DNA from: Oscillospiraceae bacterium
GTDB lineage: Bacteria > Bacillota > Clostridia > Oscillospirales > Ruminococcaceae
DNA: 35,106 nucleotides
NCBI GenBank assembly: GCA_028689635.1
Contig: JAQVCU010000021.1
Coordinates: forward strand, 1-35,106
Direction: 5' to 3'
Shown: piece by piece, positions 8,253 to 15,580 of the stretch
Numbering within the stretch: position 1 is the first letter of the stretch
Layout: every line of letters begins with the position of its first letter
Notes under the pieces: generated by a model
Databases searched by the model: none
Told to the model about the DNA's origin: nothing
The model's input: only the letters and a program-made list of their open reading frames with translations
Position numbers and translations under genes: made by a program

Positions 8253-8434
8253 ATCCTTTGAAAACCCTTTCTTTTCTCGTCTTGCCGGGGCGGGCCCTGG
8301 AAAAACGATCTGATGGAGCCCTCCGCGGGTGGAAAGCGCCGCGCAGGCGCCCGGTTTTCCCCGCCGGCAGGGGCGTTAAAGCCTTTCGCCCCCAAAACGG
8401 GGGACGTTCATTATTGGCAAATGGATACCTTTAC

Positions 8435-8463
8435 ACGATAGCACAAACCGGGCGGGAAGTAAA
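8435..8463 (-). promoter_or_regulatory. Probable promoter of the GtrA operon
   Basis: On the minus strand TTTACT (8458-8463), 17-base spacer, TATCGT (8435-8440). It implies a GC-rich leader of about 175 bases that contains a CCCCC-AAAA(C)-GGGGG hairpin near 8391-8404. The rest of the 8253-8684 gap holds only the two facing promoters. Confidence 0.5.
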
Positions 8464-8539
8464 CCATTGCGGCGGGAAAGCCGCCGAAAAAGCAGGGCTG
8501 GGGGCGGCCAAAAAAGCGGCCTTACCGGGGCGTTTTTGG

Positions 8540-8568
8540 TTGCCTGTCGTTTTGCGGTGTGGTATGAT
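8540..8568 (+). promoter_or_regulatory. Promoter of the DUF1015 gene
   Basis: TTGCCT (8540-8545), 17-base spacer, TATGAT (8563-8568), about 115 bases ahead of the start codon. Confidence 0.7.
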
Positions 8569-8684
8569 GGAACCATAGCGCCGCCCGCCTGCCGCAAAGG
8601 GAGCGTATTCGCCAAAGCGGACGCCGCGGGGCGCTGGGCGACGGTTATTTTGGCAAAAAGCATCAACTGCGAGGAGCTGACAAT

Positions 8685-9953
8685 ATGGAACGAAACGGTT
8701 TTTATCCGGCGGATATCCTTCTGCCCCACGGGGTGGATTGGCAGAAATGGAGCGTGGTCGCCTGCGACCAGTATACGTCGGAGCGCGGCTACTGGGACGG
8801 GGTGGAGCGCTTTGTGGGAGATTCCCCCTCTACCCTGCGTCTGACCCTGCCGGAGGTATATTTAGAGGATGGCGGCCAGGAGGAGCGGGTGGCGAAGATC
8901 AACGCCGCCATGGAACAATACCGCGCCCAGGGCGTGCTGCGCCCGGCTGGCCCCGGCTTTGTATTTGTGGAGCGCACCCTCCACGGCGGCAGCGTCCGCC
9001 GCGGCCTGGTGGGCATGGTGGATCTGGAGGATTACGATTTTGGAAAGGGCTCCCAATCCCTGATCCGGGCCACGGAGGGCACGGTGCTGGAGAGGATCCC
9101 CCCCAGGGTGAAGGTGCGCCAGGGCGCTTCCTTAGAGCTGCCCCACGTGATGCTGCTCATCGACGACCGGGAACGCCGGGTCATCGAACCCCTGGCCGCC
9201 CAGACAGGAAAAATGGAACGGCTTTACGATTTTTCCCTGATGATGGACAGCGGCAGCCTTCGGGGCTGGCGATTGGGGGAAGAACAGGAGAAAGCGGTGG
9301 CCCGGGCCTTGGGGGCGCTGAAGGATCAGGGGCATTTTGAACGTACCTACGGCGTCTCGGGCAAGGGCGTACTGCTTTTTGCCGTAGGGGACGGGAACCA
9401 CTCCCTGGCCACGGCAAAAACCTGCTGGGAATCCATCAAAAAAGGCCTTTCCGAAGAAGAGCGGCGGGCCCATCCCGCCCGGTTTGCCCTGGTGGAGCTG
9501 GTAAACCTCCACGACGAAGCCCTTCAGTTCGAGCCCATCCACCGGGTGGCCTTTGGCATAGACCCCCAGCATCTGCTGGAGGAGATGGGCCGCGTTTACG
9601 AGATCGGCGGCGAGGCGGCCCAGGGACAGGTCTTCATCGCCCAGTGGGGGGAGAACAAACGGGTGGTCCGGGTGAAAACGCCGGTCTCCAACCTGACGGT
9701 GGGTACCTTGCAGGCATTTTTGGATGATTACATCGCCCGCTTTGGGGGCCGGGTGGATTATATCCACGGGGAAGAAGCTGTGGACGCCCTGGCCCGGGAG
9801 GACGGGAATATGGGCTTTTACCTGCCCGCCATGAAGAAGGAAGAGCTGTTCCCCACAGTGATCCTGGATGGGGCTCTGCCCCGGAAGACCTTCTCCATGG
9901 GCCACGCCGAGGACAAGCGGTTTTACCTGGAATGCCGCGCCATCCGGAAATAA
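8685..9953 (+). CDS. DUF1015 family protein
   Basis: A 422-residue cytoplasmic protein of the DUF1015 family, recognisable from the N-terminal PHGVDWQKWSVVACDQYTS region, the central FAVGDGNHSLATAKTCW segment and the late YIHGEEAVDAL segment. Length is normal for the family. The biochemical function is unknown; in some genomes members sit near serine metabolism genes, but none is adjacent here. ATG at 8685 follows GAGGAG with 8 bases spacing. It is followed 21 bases later by the DUF2752 gene, probably in one transcript. Confidence 0.88.
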   Translation: MERNGFYPADILLPHGVDWQKWSVVACDQYTSERGYWDGVERFVGDSPSTLRLTLPEVYLEDGGQEERVAKINAAMEQYRAQGVLRPAGPGFVFVERTLHGGSVRRGLVGMVDLEDYDFGKGSQSLIRATEGTVLERIPPRVKVRQGASLELPHVMLLIDDRERRVIEPLAAQTGKMERLYDFSLMMDSGSLRGWRLGEEQEKAVARALGALKDQGHFERTYGVSGKGVLLFAVGDGNHSLATAKTCWESIKKGLSEEERRAHPARFALVELVNLHDEALQFEPIHRVAFGIDPQHLLEEMGRVYEIGGEAAQGQVFIAQWGENKRVVRVKTPVSNLTVGTLQAFLDDYIARFGGRVDYIHGEEAVDALAREDGNMGFYLPAMKKEELFPTVILDGALPRKTFSMGHAEDKRFYLECRAIRK

Positions 9954-9974
9954 AGCGAAAGGGGGCGGCGGCGG

Positions 9975-10376
9975 TTGAGCGCCAAAGAGATTGGCCGGCG
10001 GCTTTGCCTGCTGGCGTGTCTGGCTGTTTTCTGCGTGATATTTTTCAGCGTGTTCCCCACGGGCTGCCTGTTTAAGCGCCTGACAGGGGTGCCCTGCCCC
10101 TCCTGCGGCATGACCCGCGCCTGGTTTGCCGTCCTGCGGCTGGATCTTGCCGGGGCCTTTGCCCTGCATCCGCTGTTCTGGTGTGTGCCTCTGGTGGGGC
10201 TGCTGCTCGCCTTTGGACGGGGAAAAGTTCTGTTTTGGGGCTGTGTGGCGGCGGGGGCCTTGTTTTTGGCGGTGTATCTATGGCGGATGGCGCAGTATTT
10301 TCCCACGGTAAGCCCCATGGATTACGACTACACCTCCCTGCTGGCGCGGCTTATGGGGTGGAGCGCCGGAGGGTGA
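9975..10376 (+). CDS. DUF2752 membrane protein
   Basis: A 133-residue protein with three to four membrane helices and the family hallmark TGVPCPSCGMTRAW just after the first helix. The paired Cys (C-P-S-C) suggests a redox or metal site at the membrane face; the function is unknown. The start is TTG at 9975 behind a GGGGG ribosome binding site; no ATG gives a sensible N-terminus. It ends about 100 bases before the promoter of the acidic secreted protein. Confidence 0.8.
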   Translation: MSAKEIGRRLCLLACLAVFCVIFFSVFPTGCLFKRLTGVPCPSCGMTRAWFAVLRLDLAGAFALHPLFWCVPLVGLLLAFGRGKVLFWGCVAAGALFLAVYLWRMAQYFPTVSPMDYDYTSLLARLMGWSAGG

Positions 10377-10431
10377 CCGGGAGCCCGCCCCGCCGTGGGA
10401 CGGCTGGCGGCCCCTTTTATATTTTTCACAA

Positions 10432-10473
10432 AAATGACATCGACGAAATCTTTTTTGAAACTTTTTGTCATTT
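10432..10473 (+). promoter_or_regulatory. Inverted repeat upstream of the surface-protein promoter
   Basis: AAATGACA (10432-10439) and TGTCATTT (10466-10473) form an 8-bp inverted repeat with a 26-base spacer, ending 5 bases before the -35 box. It could be a split operator or activator site; no regulator is adjacent. Confidence 0.35.
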
Positions 10474-10478
10474 ATGTC

Positions 10479-10507
10479 TTTACAAATGGTTCCAGATGTG
10501 ATATTCT
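10479..10507 (+). promoter_or_regulatory. Promoter of the acidic secreted protein
   Basis: TTTACA (10479-10484), 17-base spacer, TATTCT (10502-10507). Transcription would start near 10514, giving a leader of about 180 bases. Confidence 0.75.
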
Positions 10508-10550
10508 CATCTTGACGAAAACGGCGGAGAGAGACGCCGAAAAATTTTTT

Positions 10551-10640
10551 CAAAAGAAGGACGTCCTTCTTTTGCAGTGGGCCCATGGGCCCACTGCAAT
10601 CCCTTCCTGTCGGAAAGGAATTCCCAGCTTTGCTGGGAAT
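10551..10640 (+). promoter_or_regulatory. Leader of consecutive palindromic hairpins
   Basis: Four inverted repeats follow one another in the mRNA leader: a perfect 24-base palindrome (10551-10574, arm CAAAAGAAGGAC), a perfect 22-base palindrome directly abutting it (10575-10596, arm CAGTGGGCCCA), a bulged stem (10602-10618) and a perfect 9-bp stem with a TTT loop (10620-10640, ATTCCCAGC and GCTGGGAAT). There is no T-tract after them, so they are not terminators. They may stabilise the message or bind a protein. Confidence 0.7.
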
Positions 10641-10696
10641 AAGGGCCCCGCCCGAAGAAAAAGTTCGTCAAACAAAATTTTAAGAGGAAAACACAC

Positions 10697-11695
10697 ATGA
10701 AAAAAGTACTTGCACTGGTACTGGCTGTCGTGCTCTGCATGAGCATGAGCGCTGTTGCGTTCGCTGCCGATATCATCAACACCAAGGGTACCGAGGAAAT
10801 TGAGCTTACTGTTAAAGTTGCTAATGGCGAAGACTTCTATGAGGCCGATGATCTGAACGCTTCCATCAGCTGGAACGACGGCAAAGAGTATTTCAAATCC
10901 GTCGAGCTGGATGACGGAGACGGTGCTGACGAGATCGACGTTACCGTAAAGTTCAAAGACTACTACGGCACCGACGATATCGACGTTGATTTTGATCTGT
11001 CCCTGAAAAAAGGTTCTTCGAAAAAGGAAATCACCTATACTCCTGGCGAGGGAGAGACGGTTTCCGCTGACAATAAATCCATCAACATTGTTAAAACCTT
11101 CGGCTGGGGCACGATTGATACCGAAGAAGTTGATGATGACGACGCTTCTATCAACATTAAGTCTGATGATGGCGAGGTTATTTTTGATGATGACACCGTC
11201 AAATTTGCTACCTTCGAGTTCGACAACTGCGACGCTCTGTCCGTTGCCGGCAAAATGAGCAAACAGGACGCTGTCAACATGTACCTGGACGTTGCCGTTA
11301 ACGACGACATCAAAGCCATCATGAAGAAGAACGAAGACGTTGATTTCGACGTTGTCAACTTCAAAGGCGCTCCTGAGTTCGATTTTACCCAGGAAGTTAC
11401 CTACTACATCGATGACGAGGACGTCACCTACTATGTGTACGAGATCGTTAACGGCAAAGCGGTTGAAGTTGCTGCTAAGCTGAACGACGACAAAGACGCT
11501 ATGGTTTGGAAGACCCGCGTTCTGGGCACCTACATTGTCACCGACGACAAGATCGAAGCCACCGCTGCTGCGGATGACACCACCGATGCTGACAAAGAGA
11601 ACCCCGAGACCGGCGCTGTTGATTTCGTCAACGTAGCCGTTGCCCTGGGCGCTGTTTCTCTGGTTGCCGCTGGCGCCGTTGCCCTGAAGAAATAA
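10697..11695 (+). CDS. Acidic secreted surface protein with NPxTG-type sorting signal
   Basis: A 332-residue exported protein with no family I recognise. Seen: a classic signal peptide (MKK, hydrophobic core, AFA cleavage site after residue 23), a mature part very rich in Asp and Glu and in short beta-strand-like stretches, and a C-terminal NPETGA motif (302-307) followed by a hydrophobic helix and a KK end, which looks like a sortase signal of the NPxTG kind. Codons favour GCT, GTT, GAC and AAA, unlike the GC-rich neighbours, as in highly expressed genes. ATG follows AAGAGGAAA. Together with the structured leader and double terminator, this suggests an abundant cell-surface protein. Function unknown. 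Confidence 0.85.
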   Translation: MKKVLALVLAVVLCMSMSAVAFAADIINTKGTEEIELTVKVANGEDFYEADDLNASISWNDGKEYFKSVELDDGDGADEIDVTVKFKDYYGTDDIDVDFDLSLKKGSSKKEITYTPGEGETVSADNKSINIVKTFGWGTIDTEEVDDDDASINIKSDDGEVIFDDDTVKFATFEFDNCDALSVAGKMSKQDAVNMYLDVAVNDDIKAIMKKNEDVDFDVVNFKGAPEFDFTQEVTYYIDDEDVTYYVYEIVNGKAVEVAAKLNDDKDAMVWKTRVLGTYIVTDDKIEATAAADDTTDADKENPETGAVDFVNVAVALGAVSLVAAGAVALKK

Positions 11696-11699
11696 TGGA

Positions 11700-11733
11700 G
11701 CGCTGTCCAAATCTTTGATTTGGCTAACAGCGC
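11700..11733 (+). repeat. Hairpin directly after the surface-protein gene
   Basis: GCGCTGT and CCAAATC (11700-11713) pair with GATTTGG and ACAGCGC (11717-11733) around a TTT loop with a CTA bulge. The sequence GCTGTCCAAATC recurs in the repeat copy at 11738-11815, so this is a partial copy of the same element. Confidence 0.6.
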
Positions 11734-11737
11734 CCAC

Positions 11738-11815
11738 GCACAGCCGCTCCAAGAGCGTAAGCGATTGGCAAGCGGCCACTGCGGGAGCAGCTGTCCAAAT
11801 CCTTGATTTCGGAAA
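11738..11815 (+). repeat. Dispersed repeat, copy B
   Basis: Shares the ordered blocks GCGATTGGC, GCGGCCACTGCGGGAGC, GCTGTCC and a short stem ending in GGAAACC with the copy at 11903-11975, and more weakly with 1-70. It lies 23 bases ahead of a terminator. Confidence 0.6.
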
Positions 11816-11838
11816 CCGCACCTAATATCTTCTAACAG

Positions 11839-11870
11839 AAAAGCCGCCCTTCTCTCTGGGGCGGCTTTTT
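11839..11870 (+). terminator. Terminator of the surface-protein gene
   Basis: GCCGCCC (11843-11849) pairs with GGGCGGC (11859-11865), preceded by AAAA and followed by TTTTT. Confidence 0.8.
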
Positions 11871-11902
11871 GCTGTCCGTTTTTATTGGGATGTCACGTTT
11901 GC

Positions 11903-11975
11903 TTTTTGCGGCAGGGGAGCCGCAGGCGATTGGATGCCGCCTACTACGGAGCGCTGTCCGATTTTCTAAATCGGA
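11903..11975 (+). repeat. Dispersed repeat, copy A
   Basis: Near-identical over about 55 bases to window positions 1-55 (GCGGCAGGGGAGCCGC, GGCGATTGGAT, CCGCCTACT) and related to copy B just upstream. It ends in the stem CCGATTT-TCT-AAATCGG and GGAAACC. Confidence 0.7.
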
Positions 11976-12048
11976 AACCACAATTTTACTATCTCCTCAT
12001 GGGATGTTTTAAAAACAGAACATGATAGAGCATAGAACAACAGCAAGG

Positions 12049-12078
12049 AAAAGGCCGCCTTCTCTCAGCGGCCTTTTT
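12049..12078 (+). terminator. Second terminator behind the surface-protein gene
   Basis: AAAAGGCCGC (12049-12058) pairs with GCGGCCTTTTT (12068-12078). Loop bases CTTCTCTC match those of the terminator at 11839-11870, indicating a duplicated module. The rest of 12079-12205 shows nothing recognisable. Confidence 0.75.
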
Positions 12079-12205
12079 CTGTTGCCCTTTTTTAGAAGAC
12101 GAAAGGCCTGCCGCCCCGCCGCGATCCGTTTTTAGGGAAAAGCCGTGTGCGCTGCGCGCCCGCGGCCCGGGCCTTTAAGCGGCAGCGCGATCTCCTCCCA
12201 GAAGC

Positions 12206-12244
12206 CGAAAAAAACGCCGTCTGCCCAAAGGCAAACGGCGTTTT
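12206..12244 (-). terminator. Terminator of the rplM-rpsI operon
   Basis: On the minus strand AAAACGCCGT with an inner TGCC/GGCA pair and ACGGCGTTTTTTT, about 20 bases after the rpsI stop. Confidence 0.85.
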
Positions 12245-12264
12245 GCAAACCCCAAAGGGTTCTG

Positions 12265-12669
12265 TTATCTCTTGCTGAACTGAGGAGCGCGACGAGCGGC
12301 TTTGAGGCCGTATTTCTTACGCTCTTTCATACGAGGATCGCGGGTCAGGAAGCCGGCTTTTTTCAGAACAGGTCTGTAAGCCTCTTCGTTGGCCTGCAGC
12401 AGGGCGCGGGAGATACCGTGACGGATGGCGCCGGCCTGGCCGGAAACGCCGCCGCCGACGACGGTGGTCTCAATATCCACGCGGCCAAGCATGTCGACGA
12501 GCTCCAGGGGCTGACGAACGATCAGCTTCAGGGTCTCCAGACCGAAATAATCGTCGATATCACGGCCGTTCACCTTGATGGAGCCGGTGCCGTTGGGATA
12601 AACTCTAACGCGGGCAACAGAATGTTTTCTTCTGCCGGTGCCGTAGAAATAAGGTTTGGAATCGTACAT
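12265..12669 (-). CDS. rpsI: 30S ribosomal protein S9
   Basis: A 134-residue protein, normal for bacterial S9. Seen: [16 protein letters not shown] near the start, [19 protein letters not shown] in the middle and the invariant basic end A-P-Q-F-S-K-R, whose tail reaches the ribosomal P-site tRNA. ATG at 12669 follows AAGGAGG with 8 bases spacing. It lies 19 bases after rplM, the conserved L13-S9 pair. Confidence 0.98.
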   Translation of the reverse strand: MYDSKPYFYGTGRRKHSVARVRVYPNGTGSIKVNGRDIDDYFGLETLKLIVRQPLELVDMLGRVDIETTVVGGGVSGQAGAIRHGISRALLQANEEAYRPVLKKAGFLTRDPRMKERKKYGLKAARRAPQFSKR

Positions 12670-12688
12670 TTAAATGGCCTCCTTCCGA

Positions 12689-13117
12689 TTATAATGTCCA
12701 AGCTTCGGGCTTCTGGGCGGCGTGGGTGTGCTCCGGGCCTCTGAACACTCTGCAGCGGGTCAGAGAAGCGCGGCCGACGGTGTTGTCGGGAAGCATGCCT
12801 TTGACGGCCAGCATCATGGCCTTTTCGGGGTTCTCGGACATCAATTTGAGGTACTGGGTCTCTTTGAGACCGCCTACCCAACCGGAATGATGGCGATAAT
12901 ACTTCTGCTCCAGCTTTTTGCCGGTGAGGACTGCCTTCTCGGCATTGATGATGATGACGTGATCACCGCAGTCCACATTGGGAGCGAAGTCTACCTTGTG
13001 CTTACCGCGAAGGATGTGGGCGGCTTTAACAGCAGTGCGGCCCAGGGGCTTCTCGGCGGCATCAAGAATATACCATTTGCGATTGATCTCGGCAACTTTT
13101 GGCATAGTGGTTGACAT
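12689..13117 (-). CDS. rplM: 50S ribosomal protein L13
   Basis: A 142-residue L13, an early assembly protein of the large subunit. Seen: KWYILDAAEKPLGRTA, HILRGKHKVDFAPNVDCGD, KYYRHHSGWVGGLKE and the VKGMLPDNTVGR segment. ATG at 13117 follows AGGAGG with 8 bases spacing; a second in-frame ATG five codons on lacks a site. First gene of the L13-S9 operon. Confidence 0.98.
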   Translation of the reverse strand: MSTTMPKVAEINRKWYILDAAEKPLGRTAVKAAHILRGKHKVDFAPNVDCGDHVIIINAEKAVLTGKKLEQKYYRHHSGWVGGLKETQYLKLMSENPEKAMMLAVKGMLPDNTVGRASLTRCRVFRGPEHTHAAQKPEAWTL

Positions 13118-13226
13118 GAATCCTACCTCCTGTAAATATCGAACAAACGAAAAGATATGTTAAGACGGAACCAAGCGTACCGTACTTTAACGCAGGACAA
13201 ACCCGCCTCTTTTCAGGCGCATGTCC
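13118..13226 (-). promoter_or_regulatory. L13-type autoregulatory leader
   Basis: Between the promoter and rplM the minus-strand transcript can form a two-part stem: GGACA/TGTCC outside and CGCCT/AGGCG inside (13195-13226), followed by a GCGTTAAAGTACGG stretch. Such leaders are known in Firmicutes as L13 feedback sites. The assignment rests on position and fold; I did not run a covariance search. Confidence 0.6.
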
Positions 13227-13227
13227 C

Positions 13228-13256
13228 ATTATAATGGGGTTTTTTGAAGTTGTCAA
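13228..13256 (-). promoter_or_regulatory. Consensus promoter of rplM-rpsI
   Basis: On the minus strand a perfect TTGACA (13251-13256), 17-base spacer and TATAAT (13228-13233). The DNA upstream (13257-13310) is A/T-rich, like an UP element. Confidence 0.92.
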
Positions 13257-13370
13257 GGCTTTTTTCCGATTTTTTAATTTAGATTTTACAATCTTCGATT
13301 TTCGCGGTTTTTTGGCCTTATCCTCCCTGATGCTACGGTGCGATATCTGTTTTTGTGGCGCGGTTCCCCG

Positions 13371-13399
13371 TTGCATTTTCCCTCCGGCTTCGCTACAAT
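13371..13399 (+). promoter_or_regulatory. Promoter of the TtcA-like gene
   Basis: TTGCAT (13371-13376), 17-base spacer, TACAAT (13394-13399), 40 bases ahead of the start codon. Confidence 0.75.
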
Positions 13400-13439
13400 A
13401 GGTCTGTTCAGGGAAAACCGGAGGAAAAGAGGGGCGGCT

Positions 13440-14150
13440 ATGCAGCGGATCATGGGCTATATGCGAAAAGCGATCACGGAATACCATATGCTGGAGGACG
13501 GGGATGTCCTGGGGGTAGGGGTCAGCGGCGGAAAGGATTCCCTGGCGCTGCTGGTGGGCCTGGTGGGCCTTCAAAAGTTTATCGGGATCGATTTTAAGAT
13601 CGTTGCCATCACCATCGACATGGGGTTTCAAGACCCGCCGGCGGATTTTGGCCCCGTGGAAACCCTGTGCCGGGAAATCGGTGTGGAATACCGGCAGGTG
13701 CGCACCGAGATCGGGCCGGTGATCTTTGAAATCCGCAAGGAGTCGAACCCCTGCAGCCTCTGCGCCCGGATGCGCCGCGGGGCGCTGCACGACGCGGCCC
13801 TGGCCGCAGGCTGCAACAAGCTGGCCCTGGGCCATCACTACAACGACGCGGTGGAGACCTTTATGATGAACCTGTTCCAGGAGGGACGGGTGGGCTGCTT
13901 CTCCCCCGTTACCTATCTTTCCCGCAAAAAGCTTACCATGATCCGCCCGCTGATCTTCGCGCCGGAGCGGGAGATCGCCGGGGCGGTGAAAAAGGCCGGC
14001 CTCCCCGTGGTGAAGAACCCCTGCCCCGCCGACGGCGTCACCCAGCGGGAATGGACCAAAAACTTCCTGCGCCAGATGGAAAAGGAGCACCGCGGCATTA
14101 CCCAGCGGATCTTTGGAGCCATGAAGCGGGGGCATATCTCCGGGTGGTGA
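13440..14150 (+). CDS. TtcA-like tRNA 2-thiolation PP-loop ATPase
   Basis: A 236-residue PP-loop protein of the TtcA/TtuA group. Seen: SGGKDS (29-34) for ATP binding and adenylation, Cys105-x-x-Cys108 plus Cys195, a three-cysteine set that in this group holds a [4Fe-4S] cluster, and LGHHYNDAVETFMMN. Relatives thiolate cytidine 32 or other tRNA bases. It is shorter than Proteobacterial TtcA, so the exact base is uncertain. ATG at 13440 follows GAGGGG; an upstream in-frame ATG has no site and precedes the promoter. Single-gene transcript. Confidence 0.85.
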   Translation: MQRIMGYMRKAITEYHMLEDGDVLGVGVSGGKDSLALLVGLVGLQKFIGIDFKIVAITIDMGFQDPPADFGPVETLCREIGVEYRQVRTEIGPVIFEIRKESNPCSLCARMRRGALHDAALAAGCNKLALGHHYNDAVETFMMNLFQEGRVGCFSPVTYLSRKKLTMIRPLIFAPEREIAGAVKKAGLPVVKNPCPADGVTQREWTKNFLRQMEKEHRGITQRIFGAMKRGHISGW

Positions 14151-14208
14151 CCAGACGCCGCACAGAAAAATAGTTGGTTTTTCTCTTGTAAAAATTCATT
14201 ATAATGTA

Positions 14209-14237
14209 TTGACTTCCCTCCCGGGCGGTGCTATAAT
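14209..14237 (+). promoter_or_regulatory. Promoter of the alcohol dehydrogenase operon or of a short RNA
   Basis: TTGACT (14209-14214), 17-base spacer, TATAAT (14232-14237). Transcription should start near 14244. A second TATAAT at 14200-14205 has no good -35 box. Confidence 0.82.
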
Positions 14238-14252
14238 GCAGACGAATTCAGC

Positions 14253-14292
14253 AAAGGCGCTGTGGATCCAAGTGATCCGCAGCGCCTTTTTT
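14253..14292 (+). terminator. Promoter-proximal terminator or attenuator
   Basis: AAAGGCGCTG (14253-14262) and GGATC (14264-14268) pair with GATCC (14274-14278) and CAGCGCCTTT (14280-14289), a 16-bp stem with one G-T pair, followed by T6. It starts only about 10 bases after the expected transcription start, so most transcripts would end near 50 bases unless termination is overridden. Confidence 0.8.
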
Positions 14293-14376
14293 GCGTTTGT
14301 GGGGACAGGCCGTCTGTCCCCTTCCCCCGGCGCCGCGGGACGCGCGGACGCGGGGACGAAAGGAGCTGGTAAGCTT

Positions 14377-15534
14377 ATGAAAGATTTTATTTTTAAAATG
14401 CCGACCAGAGTGATCTTCGGGGTGGGCGCCGCCGCGCGCCTTCACGAAGTATGCCGCAGCTTTGGGGCAAAAAAGGTGTTTGTGGTGTCGGATAAGATCA
14501 TCGGCGCTACGGAGGAATTTAAGAAACTCCTCGCGGCCCTGGAAAAGAACGGGATGCCCTTTGAAGTGTACACCGATACCCTTCCGGAGCCACCGGCCCC
14601 CACGGTGGACGCGGCGGCGGCAGCGCTGAAAGCCTCGGGCTGCGATATGGTGGCCGCGGTGGGCGGCGGCAGCCCCATCGATACGGCCAAGGCCATCGCC
14701 ATGCTGGCCACCAACCCCGGCGGCATTGGGGAGTATCTTTTCGGCGGCAGCCGGACGGTGGAAAACCCGCCCCTGCCGGTGGTGGCGATCCCCACCACGG
14801 CGGGCAGCGGCAGCGAGGTGACCGGGGCCAGCGTCATCGAGGACGTAGAAAAGCACGTGAAGCTTTCGGTCACCCACGACAGCCTGATCCCCCGGGTCGC
14901 CATTGTGGATCCGCTGATGCACCGATCCATGCCGGGGCCTGTTACCGCGGCCACGGGAATGGACGCCCTGACCCACGCCATTGAGGCCTACACCTCTTTG
15001 AACGCGAACCCCATGAGCGACGCCCTGGCCCGCCAGACCATCCGCCTGGTGGGAGAAAATATCCGCGCCGCCTTTTCGAACCCCGCCGACCTGGAAGCCC
15101 GGGGCAATATGGCCTTGGCCAGCCTGCTGGGGGCCGCGTCCTTTGTCAACGGCGGCCTGGGGGCCGTCCACGGCATTTCCCAATCCATGGGCGGCGTGGC
15201 CCATGTTTCCCACGGGGTGGGCAACGCCCTGCTGCTGCCCCATGTGATGGAACGCAACTGCGTGGGCAACCTGAAAAAATTTGCGGATATCGCCGGGCTG
15301 CTGGGGGAAAAGACCGAGGGGCTGCCCCTGCGGGAGGCGGCGGAGCTTTCGGTAAAGGCGGTCCGTTCCCTGAACCGCGATCTGCAGATCCCCCCTTCCC
15401 TGCGGGAGGTGGGCGTCGCCCGGGAGATGTTCCCGGCTATCCTCAAGGGCACCATGGCCTACCGGATGCTGGCGATCAACCCCTGCGTCCTTACGGAGCG
15501 GGATGTTTCCGCTATTTTGGAAGCCGCGTACTGA
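14377..15534 (+). CDS. Iron-containing (group III) alcohol dehydrogenase
   Basis: A 385-residue NAD(P)-dependent dehydrogenase of the iron-ADH superfamily (FucO, DhaT, 4-hydroxybutyrate dehydrogenase). Seen: VGGGSPIDTAKA (95-106) for nucleotide binding, PTTAGSGSEVT, and metal ligands Asp196, His200, His265 and His279, the first two within GMDALTHAIEAY. The second His of the usual HxxxH motif, which assists catalysis in FucO, is Gln269 here. ATG at 14377 follows AAAGGAG with 11 bases spacing. It forms an operon with the aminotransferase 46 bases downstream, suggesting that it reduces the semialdehyde made by that enzyme. Substrate inferred. Confidence 0.88.
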   Translation: MKDFIFKMPTRVIFGVGAAARLHEVCRSFGAKKVFVVSDKIIGATEEFKKLLAALEKNGMPFEVYTDTLPEPPAPTVDAAAAALKASGCDMVAAVGGGSPIDTAKAIAMLATNPGGIGEYLFGGSRTVENPPLPVVAIPTTAGSGSEVTGASVIEDVEKHVKLSVTHDSLIPRVAIVDPLMHRSMPGPVTAATGMDALTHAIEAYTSLNANPMSDALARQTIRLVGENIRAAFSNPADLEARGNMALASLLGAASFVNGGLGAVHGISQSMGGVAHVSHGVGNALLLPHVMERNCVGNLKKFADIAGLLGEKTEGLPLREAAELSVKAVRSLNRDLQIPPSLREVGVAREMFPAILKGTMAYRMLAINPCVLTERDVSAILEAAY

Positions 15535-15580
15535 GGCGGTTCGCCGCCATTGACATAGAAAAATACAGTTGGAGGAATTT

